Shown: positions 1-6,891 of the stretch, piece by piece
How positions within the stretch are numbered: the first letter of the stretch is position 1
How the letters are laid out: each line of letters begins with the position of its first letter
Origin: Citrobacter amalonaticus
Lineage (GTDB): Bacteria > Pseudomonadota > Gammaproteobacteria > Enterobacterales > Enterobacteriaceae
Assembly (NCBI RefSeq): GCF_001559075.2
Contig: NZ_CP014015.2
Location: 1,240,001 to 1,304,000 of the forward strand
Direction: 5' to 3'
Length of the DNA stretch: 64,000 nucleotides
Position numbers and translations under genes: made by a program
Notes under the pieces: model-generated
What the model was told of the DNA's origin: nothing
Databases searched by the model: none
Seen by the model: only the letters and a program-made list of their open reading frames with translations

Positions 1-514
1 TTTCCGCATTCTGTTTCACCGTTGCGGTGAGCTCTTCCATGCTGGCGGCAGTTTGTTCCAGCGAGGTCGCCGTCGATTCGGTGCGTGTCGCCAGATGAAT
101 GTTGCCCGCCGTCAGTTCACGACTGCCGGTGTCGATCTGCGAACTGGCATCGCGAACACGTTTGACGGACTCACTCAGCGCCATGCGCATCCCTTCAAGC
201 GCGGCCTGCAGACGATTAAACTCGGCGCTGGCATAACGGCTTTCCGCCGCCGACAAATCTCCCGTTGCCAGGCGTTCCAGTTGTTCAACCACATTATCGA
301 GCGGTTTCAGTAGGTTATTACGCATTAACAGCCAGACCACCGCCAGCAGGGCGATGGCCGTCAGCGTCGTCGCGGTCATCACCCCGTAATAGATCCATGA
401 GGTAATGATTCGCGTGGAGGCGTAAATCCCCATGCCGCCTGTTAGCAGCAATAACAGGGTAATAAGCGACAATAAAACCAACAGGGTATTTCGTAGGGAG
501 AGGGATTTTGGCAT
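1..514 (-). CDS. methyl-accepting chemotaxis protein, N-terminal part (cut by window edge)
   Basis: The 171 residues visible are the N-terminus of a chemoreceptor; the signalling tip lies outside the window. A first membrane segment (about residues 10-30) is followed by only about 13 periplasmic residues and a second membrane segment (about 44-64). A HAMP domain begins at the Leu-Lys-Pro-Leu at 69-72. The last residues carry the methylation-helix pattern typical of Tsr/Tar/Trg, with the stretch EQTAASMEELTATVKQNAE. The usual periplasmic sensor of about 150 residues is absent, so the protein may sense the membrane, a cytoplasmic signal, or a partner protein. It follows yjfF in the same direction after an 81-bp gap, so it could be co-transcribed with the sugar transporter. 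K-12 has fbp at this position. The family call is firm; the signal sensed is unknown. Confidence 0.88.
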   Translation of the reverse strand, partial: MPKSLSLRNTLLVLLSLITLLLLLTGGMGIYASTRIITSWIYYGVMTATTLTAIALLAVVWLLMRNNLLKPLDNVVEQLERLATGDLSAAESRYASAEFNRLQAALEGMRMALSESVKRVRDASSQIDTGSRELTAGNIHLATRTESTATSLEQTAASMEELTATVKQNAE

Positions 515-595
515 CGTTATTTTCCGGTTGTAAGATATACAGAAACTATCGACAACAACCGGAAAAAGTTTAGGTGTTTAAGTAAAATCTGTGTC

Positions 596-1597
596 TCACT
601 TCGGCGTAGCCGCCGGGCCGACCCGCGTGACCGGCGAACTCTGTCGATTTTCCCAAAGCACCGTCAGACCGCGCTGCAACGCAATGAAAACAAATAACAA
701 AACGCCAATGGCAATTTTCGTCCACCATGAACTGAGCGTGCCGTCGAAGTTAATGTAGGTCTGGATCAGCCCCTGAATCGCCACGCCAAACAGCGTTCCA
801 AGAACCGTACCGACTCCACCGCTCAGCAACGTACCGCCAATCACCACCGAAGCAATGGCGTCCAGTTCCACACCGACCCCTGCCAGCGCGTAGCCAGCCT
901 GGGTGTAGACAGAAAAGACAATCCCGGCCAGCGTCGCCAGCCCGGTTGACAACATATAGATCCGGATCGTTGTGCTACGGGTGGAAATCCCCATCAGATT
1001 TGCCGATGTCGCATTCCCGCCAATGGCATACACCTGATTGCCAAACCGGGTGCGATGCGCGAGGAAAATCCCAATAACCACCACCGCCAGCATCAGCAGG
1101 CCCATCGCGCTCAGACGCCCACCGCCGGGGATTTTCCACGCCAGGCTGGATAGCGTGTCGTAGATGGGATGGTTAATCGGGATCGACTCTTCCGATACCA
1201 GATAACTGACCCCGCGCAGGAAGAACATACCGGCAAGCGTGATGATAAACGCCGGGATCTTCAGCGCATCAATCAGCAACCCCATGAACGCGCCAAACGC
1301 GCAGCCCATCGCCAGGACCAGCGGAAACGCCAGCAGCGGCGAGATCCCCCAGTAGCCGATGGCTTTCGCCAGGAATACGCCGGTGAAGGCGATCACCGAC
1401 CCCACGGAGAGATCGATCCCGCCGGAGAGGATCACAAAGGTCATCCCCACGGCGATGATCCCCAGGAAGGCGTTATCGGTCAGAATGTTGCAGATCACGC
1501 GCGTGGAGGCAAAGCCGGGAAACTGAGTCAGGCAGTAGAGATAACCCAGCACGAAAACCCCGAGGGTGATCATTAACGGTAAATTACGTTTTATCAC
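596..1597 (-). CDS. yjfF: galactofuranose ABC transporter, permease YjfF
   Basis: Inner-membrane permease of the ribose/galactose-type (BPD_transp_2) family, about 333 residues with multiple hydrophobic segments. It carries the family signature GGIDLSVGSV near residues 60-70 and a second Gly-rich loop, GGTLLSGGVGTVLG, near 255. It is the second permease of the YtfQ-YtfR-YtfT-YjfF system, which in E. coli imports D-galactofuranose. The start is a GTG nine bases after an AGGAG ribosome site; another GTG two codons upstream (1603) is possible but very close to that site. The gene overlaps the end of ytfT by 14 bases, which suggests translational coupling. It is nearly identical in layout to the K-12 protein. 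Confidence 0.93.
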   Translation of the reverse strand: MIKRNLPLMITLGVFVLGYLYCLTQFPGFASTRVICNILTDNAFLGIIAVGMTFVILSGGIDLSVGSVIAFTGVFLAKAIGYWGISPLLAFPLVLAMGCAFGAFMGLLIDALKIPAFIITLAGMFFLRGVSYLVSEESIPINHPIYDTLSSLAWKIPGGGRLSAMGLLMLAVVVIGIFLAHRTRFGNQVYAIGGNATSANLMGISTRSTTIRIYMLSTGLATLAGIVFSVYTQAGYALAGVGVELDAIASVVIGGTLLSGGVGTVLGTLFGVAIQGLIQTYINFDGTLSSWWTKIAIGVLLFVFIALQRGLTVLWENRQSSPVTRVGPAATPK

Positions 1598-2609
1598 GAC
1601 CACGCACTCCTTTTAGCAAACTGATAAAGCGCTGTGACTGCACAATCAGTACGCACAGCACCACGATGGCTTTGACCACCTGGTTCATCTCCGGCGGGAA
1701 CCCGGACAGCAGGATCCCGGTGTTCATCCCCTGAATGATCAGCGCGCCCACCACCGACAGCAGCAGATTAAAGCGCCCGCCCATCAGGGAACCACCGCCG
1801 ATCACCACCGCCAGAATGGCGTCCAGCTCCAGCCACAATCCGGCGTTGTTGGCATCGGCGCCGCGTATATCCGCCGTGACGATAATCCCGGCAATCGCCG
1901 CGCACAATCCGCTCAGCACGTAGGTAAGCATGACGATGACTCGCGTGTTCACCCCGGCATTTTTCGCCGCCCGGATGTTAATCCCCACCGCTTCAATAAA
2001 CATTCCGAGCGCCGTTCGCCGGGTCAGCAGCCAGAACAGCAGCAGCGTGATCAGTGCGATAATCACCGGCGTGGGGAACAGCAGCAGCGAACCGCTGCCG
2101 AACCAGGAGAGCGTAGGCGAGTTGAAGGTGACAATCTGTCCGGAGGTGATCAGCTGCGCCACGCCGCGACCCGCCACCATCAAGATTAGCGTGGCGACAA
2201 ACGGCTGAATTTTAAGGATAGCCACCAGAACGCCATTCCACAGGCCAGCCAGCACGCCGGTCCCCAATGCGGCAAGCAGCACCACCGGCAGGCTGTGACC
2301 GGCGACGGTCATCGCCGCGGTCGTGGCTCCGGCAATGGCCATCACCGCGCCAACGGAAAGGTCAATGCCGCCGGTGGCAATGACCAGCGTCATCCCTATC
2401 GCCAGCAACGCGACAGGGGCGGCGCGATTCAGGATATCGATCGGGCTGCCGAACAGGCGCCCGTCCTGCAATATAACCTGGTAAAAGTGAGGGGCGACGA
2501 GGCTGTCCACCAACAGCACCAGCAGCAGCGCAATCAGCTGCGGCATGCCGGTCGGCCAGCGAAAGCGTCGCTTTGGCGGCGTGGTTTGCGGGAGAGATTG
2601 GGGCATCAC
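1584..2609 (-). CDS. ytfT: galactofuranose ABC transporter, permease YtfT
   Basis: First inner-membrane permease of the YtfQRT-YjfF importer, 341 residues, the same length as in K-12. The N-terminal tail is basic and cytoplasmic, followed by about eight to ten hydrophobic segments. The family motif GGIDLSVGAVMAIAG is near residues 83-97 and a related Gly-rich loop, GGGSLMGGRFN, is near 274. Two adjacent starts are possible (GTG at 2609, ATG at 2606) behind the same AGGAG; the longer form matches the K-12 annotation. It begins 10 bases after ytfR ends and overlaps yjfF at its 3' end, so ytfR-ytfT-yjfF form a tight translational unit. Confidence 0.93.
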   Translation of the reverse strand: MMPQSLPQTTPPKRRFRWPTGMPQLIALLLVLLVDSLVAPHFYQVILQDGRLFGSPIDILNRAAPVALLAIGMTLVIATGGIDLSVGAVMAIAGATTAAMTVAGHSLPVVLLAALGTGVLAGLWNGVLVAILKIQPFVATLILMVAGRGVAQLITSGQIVTFNSPTLSWFGSGSLLLFPTPVIIALITLLLFWLLTRRTALGMFIEAVGINIRAAKNAGVNTRVIVMLTYVLSGLCAAIAGIIVTADIRGADANNAGLWLELDAILAVVIGGGSLMGGRFNLLLSVVGALIIQGMNTGILLSGFPPEMNQVVKAIVVLCVLIVQSQRFISLLKGVRGRDKT

Positions 2610-2619
2610 AAGAGTCTCC

Positions 2620-4122
2620 TTACGCCGCGATGGCGTTCATGATCGCCGGAACGGACAGTTCAGCCAGCGGGATCTCCGCCACCTGTTTGCGGTCACGCAT
2701 AATGATCACCCGATCCGCATAGCCCACCAGTTCCTCCAGCTCCGAGGAGATCACCAGCAGCGCCAAACCATCGGCACACAGCGTTTCGATCAGGCGGATG
2801 ATCTCGGCATGCGCGCCCACGTCAATCCCTCGCGTCGGTTCATCGAGGATCAGAAATTGTGGCTTAGTCAGCAGCCAGCGCGACAGCAGCACTTTTTGCT
2901 GGTTGCCGCCGGAGAGAAATTCGATCGGCTGTTCTGCGCTGGGGGTACGAATGCCAAGCTGACGGATGAACCGCTCGGCAATGTCGTTTTGTTCTTTGCG
3001 CGCAATCGGCCGCAACCAGCCGCGCTGGGCCTGTAGGGCCAGGATGATGTTTTCCCGCACTGAAGCGGCGGCGATAATGCCGTCCGTTTTCCGATCCTCC
3101 GGGCAAAAACCGATCCCAAGGCATGACGCCTGATGGGGGGATCGCAGCGTCTGCGGCTTGCCTTTGATCTGCGCGCTGCCGCTGTCCGCCGGTTTGATAC
3201 CGAAGATCACTTCAGCCGTTTCGGTGCGTCCGGATCCAAGCAGTCCGGCCAGACCGACGATCTCACCAGGTCGCACGTCGAGATCGAACGGGGAGATCGT
3301 CCCTTTCTTACCGAAATCTTTGAACGCGGCAACCGGTTTATCGCTCAACAAGGTACGCCCCGCACGCTGTAGCGCATGGGTGTCCAGCTCGCGTCCCAGC
3401 ATCATTTTGACCAGTTCAATCTGCGGCAGCTCGCGGGTTTCCCGGCAGCCGACAAAACTGCCGTTACGCAGGACGGTGATCCGATCGCTGACCTGATAGA
3501 CCTGATCGAGAAAATGGGTGACAAAGATCAGACTCACGCCGCGATCGCGCAGATGCCGCATCAGGCCGAACAACATCTCAACCTCTTGCGTATCAAGACT
3601 GGCGGTGGGTTCATCGAGGATCAGAACTTTGGCGGAAAGATCGATCGCCCGGCAGATCGCGACGATCTGTTGCATCGCCACCGAGTAGCGGTTCAGCGGT
3701 TCACGCACGTCGAGGGAAAAACCGTAAGACGCCATCAGCGCCGTGGCGCGCTTTTCCATCTCTTTGCGCCGCAGCAGACCAAATCGACGCGGTTCACGAC
3801 CAATAAACAAGTTATCCGCCACCGACATATTCGGCAGCAGGTTCACTTCCTGATAGACCGTGCCAATGCCCAGCTGTTGGGCATGTGCGGTATTTCTGGG
3901 GGAGATAGCACTGCCTTCCAGCCAGATAGTACCGCGATCGGCATGATAGACGCCGGTCAGCGCTTTGATGAGCGTGGATTTTCCGGCTCCGTTCTCACCG
4001 AGCAGCGCCATAATTTCGCCGCGACGCAGGCTGAAATCGACGTTATCCAGCGCTTTGACGCCAGGAAAGAATTTACTTAATCCCTCTGTACGGAGGATCT
4101 CCTGGTGTTGTTCCGCGATCAT
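2620..4122 (-). CDS. ytfR: galactofuranose ABC transporter, ATP-binding protein YtfR
   Basis: Duplicated ABC ATPase of the RbsA/MglA/AraG type, 500 residues as in K-12. The N-terminal half carries a Walker A (GENGAGKST, about residues 42-50) and Walker B (LILDEPTASLD). The C-terminal half has the usual degenerate Walker A (GLLGSGRTE), an intact LSGGN signature and LILDEPTRGID. It energises import through YtfT and YjfF. The chosen ATG (MIAEQHQE) matches the K-12 N-terminus; an in-frame start six codons upstream is less likely. A 465-bp gap filled with BIME repeats separates it from ytfQ, so its expression is probably lower than that of the binding protein. Confidence 0.95.
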   Translation of the reverse strand: MIAEQHQEILRTEGLSKFFPGVKALDNVDFSLRRGEIMALLGENGAGKSTLIKALTGVYHADRGTIWLEGSAISPRNTAHAQQLGIGTVYQEVNLLPNMSVADNLFIGREPRRFGLLRRKEMEKRATALMASYGFSLDVREPLNRYSVAMQQIVAICRAIDLSAKVLILDEPTASLDTQEVEMLFGLMRHLRDRGVSLIFVTHFLDQVYQVSDRITVLRNGSFVGCRETRELPQIELVKMMLGRELDTHALQRAGRTLLSDKPVAAFKDFGKKGTISPFDLDVRPGEIVGLAGLLGSGRTETAEVIFGIKPADSGSAQIKGKPQTLRSPHQASCLGIGFCPEDRKTDGIIAAASVRENIILALQAQRGWLRPIARKEQNDIAERFIRQLGIRTPSAEQPIEFLSGGNQQKVLLSRWLLTKPQFLILDEPTRGIDVGAHAEIIRLIETLCADGLALLVISSELEELVGYADRVIIMRDRKQVAEIPLAELSVPAIMNAIAA

Positions 4123-4160
4123 AATTGCCCTCCGCGACAAGAGTGTGGCCCTGGAGGCCC

Positions 4161-4574
4161 GTAGGCCGGATAAGGCGGTTACACCGCCATCCGGCAGAAC
4201 ATTTGCCTGATGGCGATGCGCTTATCAGGCCTACGGTGCTGGTTTGTAGGCCGGATAAGACGCTCTGCGTCGCCATCCGGCACCCCAACGCCTGATGGCG
4301 CTGCGCTGATCAGGCCTACGGTGCTGGTTTGTAGGCCGGATAAGACGCTCTGCGTCGCCATCCGGCACCCCAACGCCTGATGGCGCTTCGCTTATCAGGC
4401 CTACGGTGCTGGTTTGTAGGCCGGATAAGACGCTATGCGTCGCCATCCGGCACCCCAACGCCTGATGGCGCTTCGCTTATCAGGCCTACGGTGCTGGTTT
4501 GTAGGCCGGATAAGACGCTATGCGTCGCCATCCGGCACCCCAACGCCTGATGGCGCTTCGCTGATCAGGCCTAC
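4161..4574. repeat. BIME-type REP array, five units of 85 bp
   Basis: Five near-identical units begin at 4161, 4246, 4331, 4416 and 4501, exactly 85 bases apart; the last is truncated and ends near 4574. Each has two convergent REP palindromes (GCCGGATAAG...CATCCGGC and CCTGATGGCGC...TATCAGGCC) joined by a short CGGTGCTGGTTTG linker. The first unit differs most (AAGGCGGTTACACCGCC in its loop). The array lies in the transcribed gap between ytfQ and ytfR. In malE-malF this arrangement stabilises the upstream message and lowers downstream expression; that role here is inferred. REP arrays can also bind gyrase and IHF. There are no genes in this stretch. Confidence 0.95.
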
Positions 4575-4587
4575 AGAGAGCCCGAAC

Positions 4588-5544
4588 TTAGTAGCCCATG
4601 TTTTTCTTCTTCTCTAACTCTTCTTTCGCGGTATCCGGCAGGTACAGCGTCGACTTGGTGATCGTGACTTTCTCAGGCATCGTGCCATCTTTCTTGAACT
4701 TCTCGAGCGCATCGAAGGCCGGGCCTGCCATGTTCGGCGTCAGTTCAACGCTGGCATTCGCTTCACCGTCGATCATCGCTTTGTAGATGTCCGGTACACC
4801 GTCAATAGAACCGGTCAGAATATCTTTGCCCGGTTTCAGCCCCGCTTCTTTGATCGCCTGGATAGCGCCGATCACCATGTCATCGTTATGGGCATAAACC
4901 ATGCAGATGTTCTTGCCGTTGTTCTCCGCTTTGATGAAGCTCTCCATAACCTCTTTACCTTTACTGCGGGTAAAGTCGCCGGACTGAGAGCGGATGATTT
5001 TGATGTTTGGCGCTTTGGCGATGGCTTCAGCAAACCCTTTCTTACGGTCAATGGCCACGCTGGCGCCGACGGTGCCCTGCAGCTCAACCACATTACACGG
5101 CTTGCCGTTCACCTCTTTGATCAGCCAGTCGCCGATCAGTTGACCTTCCAGCACGTTGTTAGCGGTGACGGTGGTCATATAGAGAGATTTGTCTTTTACA
5201 TCGATGGAACGATCGAGCAAGAAAACCGGGATCTCGGCATCTTTCGCTTCCTTCAGCACCGGCTCCCACCCTGTTGCCACGACCGGCGCAATAAAGATGG
5301 CATCGACGCCCTGAGCGACAAATGAACGCACGGCTTTAATCTGGTTTTCCTGCTTTTGCTGACCGTCAGCGATTTTCAGCGTGATGCCGCGCTTCTCGGC
5401 CTCGCTTTTCGCCACGTTGGTCTCTGCGGCGCGCCAGCCGGACTCAGAGCCGACCTGCGAAAATCCTACGGTTAATGGGGCGGCCATGGCCATAGACGAC
5501 ATGGCTGCCGAAACTGCTGTGACGATAAGTAAGCGCTTCCACAT
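4588..5544 (-). CDS. ytfQ: galactofuranose-binding periplasmic protein YtfQ
   Basis: Periplasmic sugar-binding protein of the ribose/galactose-binding (Peripla_BP_4) class, 318 residues as in K-12. A signal peptide (MWKRLLIVTAVSAAMSSMAMA) is probably cleaved at Ala21. The mature protein starts APLTVGFSQVGSESGWR, the ligand-facing N-terminal strand of this family. It delivers D-galactofuranose (in E. coli) to YtfR/YtfT/YjfF. It is the first gene of the operon and is separated from ytfR by the BIME array, consistent with higher expression of the binding protein. Promoter and candidate operators lie at 5598-5688. Confidence 0.95.
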   Translation of the reverse strand: MWKRLLIVTAVSAAMSSMAMAAPLTVGFSQVGSESGWRAAETNVAKSEAEKRGITLKIADGQQKQENQIKAVRSFVAQGVDAIFIAPVVATGWEPVLKEAKDAEIPVFLLDRSIDVKDKSLYMTTVTANNVLEGQLIGDWLIKEVNGKPCNVVELQGTVGASVAIDRKKGFAEAIAKAPNIKIIRSQSGDFTRSKGKEVMESFIKAENNGKNICMVYAHNDDMVIGAIQAIKEAGLKPGKDILTGSIDGVPDIYKAMIDGEANASVELTPNMAGPAFDALEKFKKDGTMPEKVTITKSTLYLPDTAKEELEKKKNMGY

Positions 5545-5597
5545 AACTGTGTCCTCGTAGGGTAGGTTATTGTTGGTTAAGAAACAGTCGCGAAAAA

Positions 5598-5639
5598 ACT
5601 ATAGACAATCGAGCATGTAACGGATTGCGTTACATCACA
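5598..5639 (-). promoter_or_regulatory. putative ytfQ promoter with inverted repeat and CRP-like half-site
   Basis: On the minus strand a -10 TATAGT (5603-5598) lies 54 bases before the ytfQ ATG, with no good -35 box. In place of the -35 is a perfect inverted repeat, TGTAACG-GATTG-CGTTACA (5616-5634), directly next to AAGTGTGAT, a good CRP half-site. The CRP centre would be about 40 bases before the start point, the class II position. A weak -35 with an activator half-site fits a catabolite-controlled sugar operon. The second CRP half is poor. Confidence 0.45.
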
Positions 5640-5674
5640 CTTCAAAAAAGTAAATAGAACGTTAATCACAAGTT

Positions 5675-5688
5675 TGTAATCGCTTCCA
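5675..5688. promoter_or_regulatory. GalR/GalS-like operator upstream of ytfQ
   Basis: The sequence TGTAATCGCTTCCA fits the GalR/GalS core TGNAANCGNTTNCA at every fixed position. It lies about 130 bp upstream of the ytfQ start, beyond the promoter. The transported sugar is a galactose form, so control by GalR or GalS is plausible, but other LacI-family proteins share this consensus. Confidence 0.5.
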
Positions 5689-5784
5689 TTTACCTATGAA
5701 TGATGCGGCTATGGTTATGGATTTTCCTGTCATGCGAGTGGTCTGAAAAGGCGGGGACGAGGCGTGTGAAATCGAAATCAGGCG

Positions 5785-5812
5785 GAGACATTCGGCGCGA
5801 GATCGCTATAAT
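5785..5812 (+). promoter_or_regulatory. putative ppa promoter
   Basis: A perfect -10 TATAAT (5807-5812) lies 16 bases after GAGACA (5785-5790), which matches four of six -35 positions. Transcription would start near 5819, giving a short leader of about 33 bases before the ppa ATG, as expected for a strongly expressed housekeeping gene. Confidence 0.6.
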
Positions 5813-5851
5813 ACTCGCCACTTGTTTACGACACAGTTAAAGGAAACAGAC

Positions 5852-6382
5852 ATGAGCTTACTCAACGTCCCGGCCGGTAAAGATCTGCCGGAAGATATCT
5901 ACGTTGTTATCGAGATCCCAGCTAACGCCGATCCGATCAAATACGAAGTCGACAAAGAGAGCGGCGCACTGTTCGTTGACCGCTTCATGTCCACCGCGAT
6001 GTTCTATCCGTGCAACTACGGTTACATCAACCACACCCTGTCCCTGGACGGTGATCCGGTTGACGTGCTGGTCCCGACTCCGTACCCACTGGAGCCAGGC
6101 TCCGTTATCCGTTGCCGTCCGGTTGGCGTACTGAAAATGACCGACGAATCCGGTGAAGATGCAAAACTGGTTGCCGTACCGCATACCAAACTGAGCAAAG
6201 AGTACGATCACATCAACGATGTGAACGATCTGCCGGAACTGCTGAAAGCACAGATCACGCACTTCTTCGAGCACTACAAAGATCTCGAAAAAGGTAAGTG
6301 GGTGAAAGTGGACGGTTGGGACAACGCAGAAGCCGCTAAAGCTGAAATCGTGGCCTCCTTCGAGCGCGCGGCGAAGAAATAA
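5852..6382 (+). CDS. ppa: inorganic pyrophosphatase
   Basis: Soluble family I inorganic pyrophosphatase, 176 residues, equal to the E. coli enzyme. It hydrolyses pyrophosphate to phosphate and so pulls forward polymerisation and activation reactions. The metal-binding signature DGDPVDVL is present, as are the conserved N-terminal MSLLNVPAGKDLPEDIYVVI and the YDHI segment. The ATG chosen follows AAAGGAAACA and gives the known N-terminus; a start ten codons upstream is unlikely. It is transcribed alone, divergent from ytfQ, with its own promoter and terminator. Confidence 0.97.
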   Translation: MSLLNVPAGKDLPEDIYVVIEIPANADPIKYEVDKESGALFVDRFMSTAMFYPCNYGYINHTLSLDGDPVDVLVPTPYPLEPGSVIRCRPVGVLKMTDESGEDAKLVAVPHTKLSKEYDHINDVNDLPELLKAQITHFFEHYKDLEKGKWVKVDGWDNAEAAKAEIVASFERAAKK

Positions 6383-6399
6383 GTTCGCTGAACGCTGAA

Positions 6400-6438
6400 A
6401 ACCCTGAACGCCGGCTACCGGTCAGTAAGGGTTTTTTT
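6400..6438 (+). terminator. rho-independent terminator of ppa
   Basis: AACCCT (6400) pairs with AGGGTT (6428), with an inner GCCGG/CCGGT stem, followed by an unbroken run of T. It begins 17 bases after the ppa stop codon. Confidence 0.85.
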
Positions 6439-6510
6439 ATGCCTGTATTTTGACGAAAGGTCATAAAGCACACAGAGGAAGGCTGACTCCCCGAAAGGCA
6501 TGTCGGCGCA

Positions 6511-6536
6511 TAAAACAACGCCACCCGAAGGTGGCG
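6511..6536 (-). terminator. terminator of tamA-tamB-ytfP
   Basis: CGCCACC-CGAA-GGTGGCG (6519-6536) is a stable stem with a tetraloop just beyond the ytfP stop, followed on the minus strand by GTTGTTTTA. On the plus strand it is followed by CGTTTTTC, so it may also stop leftover ppa transcripts. Confidence 0.7.
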
Positions 6537-6544
6537 CGTTTTTC

Positions 6545-6889
6545 TCAGTACTGGTCTCTGTCTAACCAGTTACCGCTTTCGATCAGTGTTAATCCCTCTA
6601 CCGGGCGCTGGTACACGTACATCCATGCACTACCGTACGGCGTCTGGATCAACTGGCGTGCGTATTCACCACCGCGGGTGCGCAACGCATCCAGCTCGGC
6701 CAGAGTGGCGTTATCAATACGATAAACCTCACCGTGTACCGTTCCGTTCCCCGGAACTGCGCCTGGATAGTGGCCCAGGCTATACAACTGGTAGTTATCG
6801 ATACTGTAATCGCCCAGCAACTGGGCGTTGGTCATCCAGTGGCTGTTGCCTTGTTTGGTTCGTAAACTGCCGTAGACAAATATTCGCAT
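6545..6889 (-). CDS. ytfP: gamma-glutamylamine cyclotransferase-fold protein YtfP
   Basis: Small cytoplasmic protein of 114 residues (113 in K-12) with the AIG2/gamma-glutamylcyclotransferase fold. The N-terminal YGSLR loop (residues 6-10) and the conserved Glu region around ELDALRTRGGEYAR are present. Family members cyclise gamma-glutamyl amines, but the substrate of YtfP is not established. It starts two bases after tamB ends and is the last gene of the tamA-tamB-ytfP operon, an arrangement shared with K-12. Confidence 0.92.
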   Translation of the reverse strand: MRIFVYGSLRTKQGNSHWMTNAQLLGDYSIDNYQLYSLGHYPGAVPGNGTVHGEVYRIDNATLAELDALRTRGGEYARQLIQTPYGSAWMYVYQRPVEGLTLIESGNWLDRDQY

Positions 6890-6891
6890 TG

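Noticed and set aside
4161..4574. Possible CRISPR array, because of regular direct repeats
   Set aside because: The whole 85-base unit is repeated without unique spacers and contains classical REP palindromes; no cas genes are nearby.
4073..4617. Short open frames with repeated GCRMATQSVLSGLQTSTVG-like peptides
   Set aside because: They are translations of the REP/BIME repeat array, not proteins. The period in the peptides is the 85-bp repeat unit.
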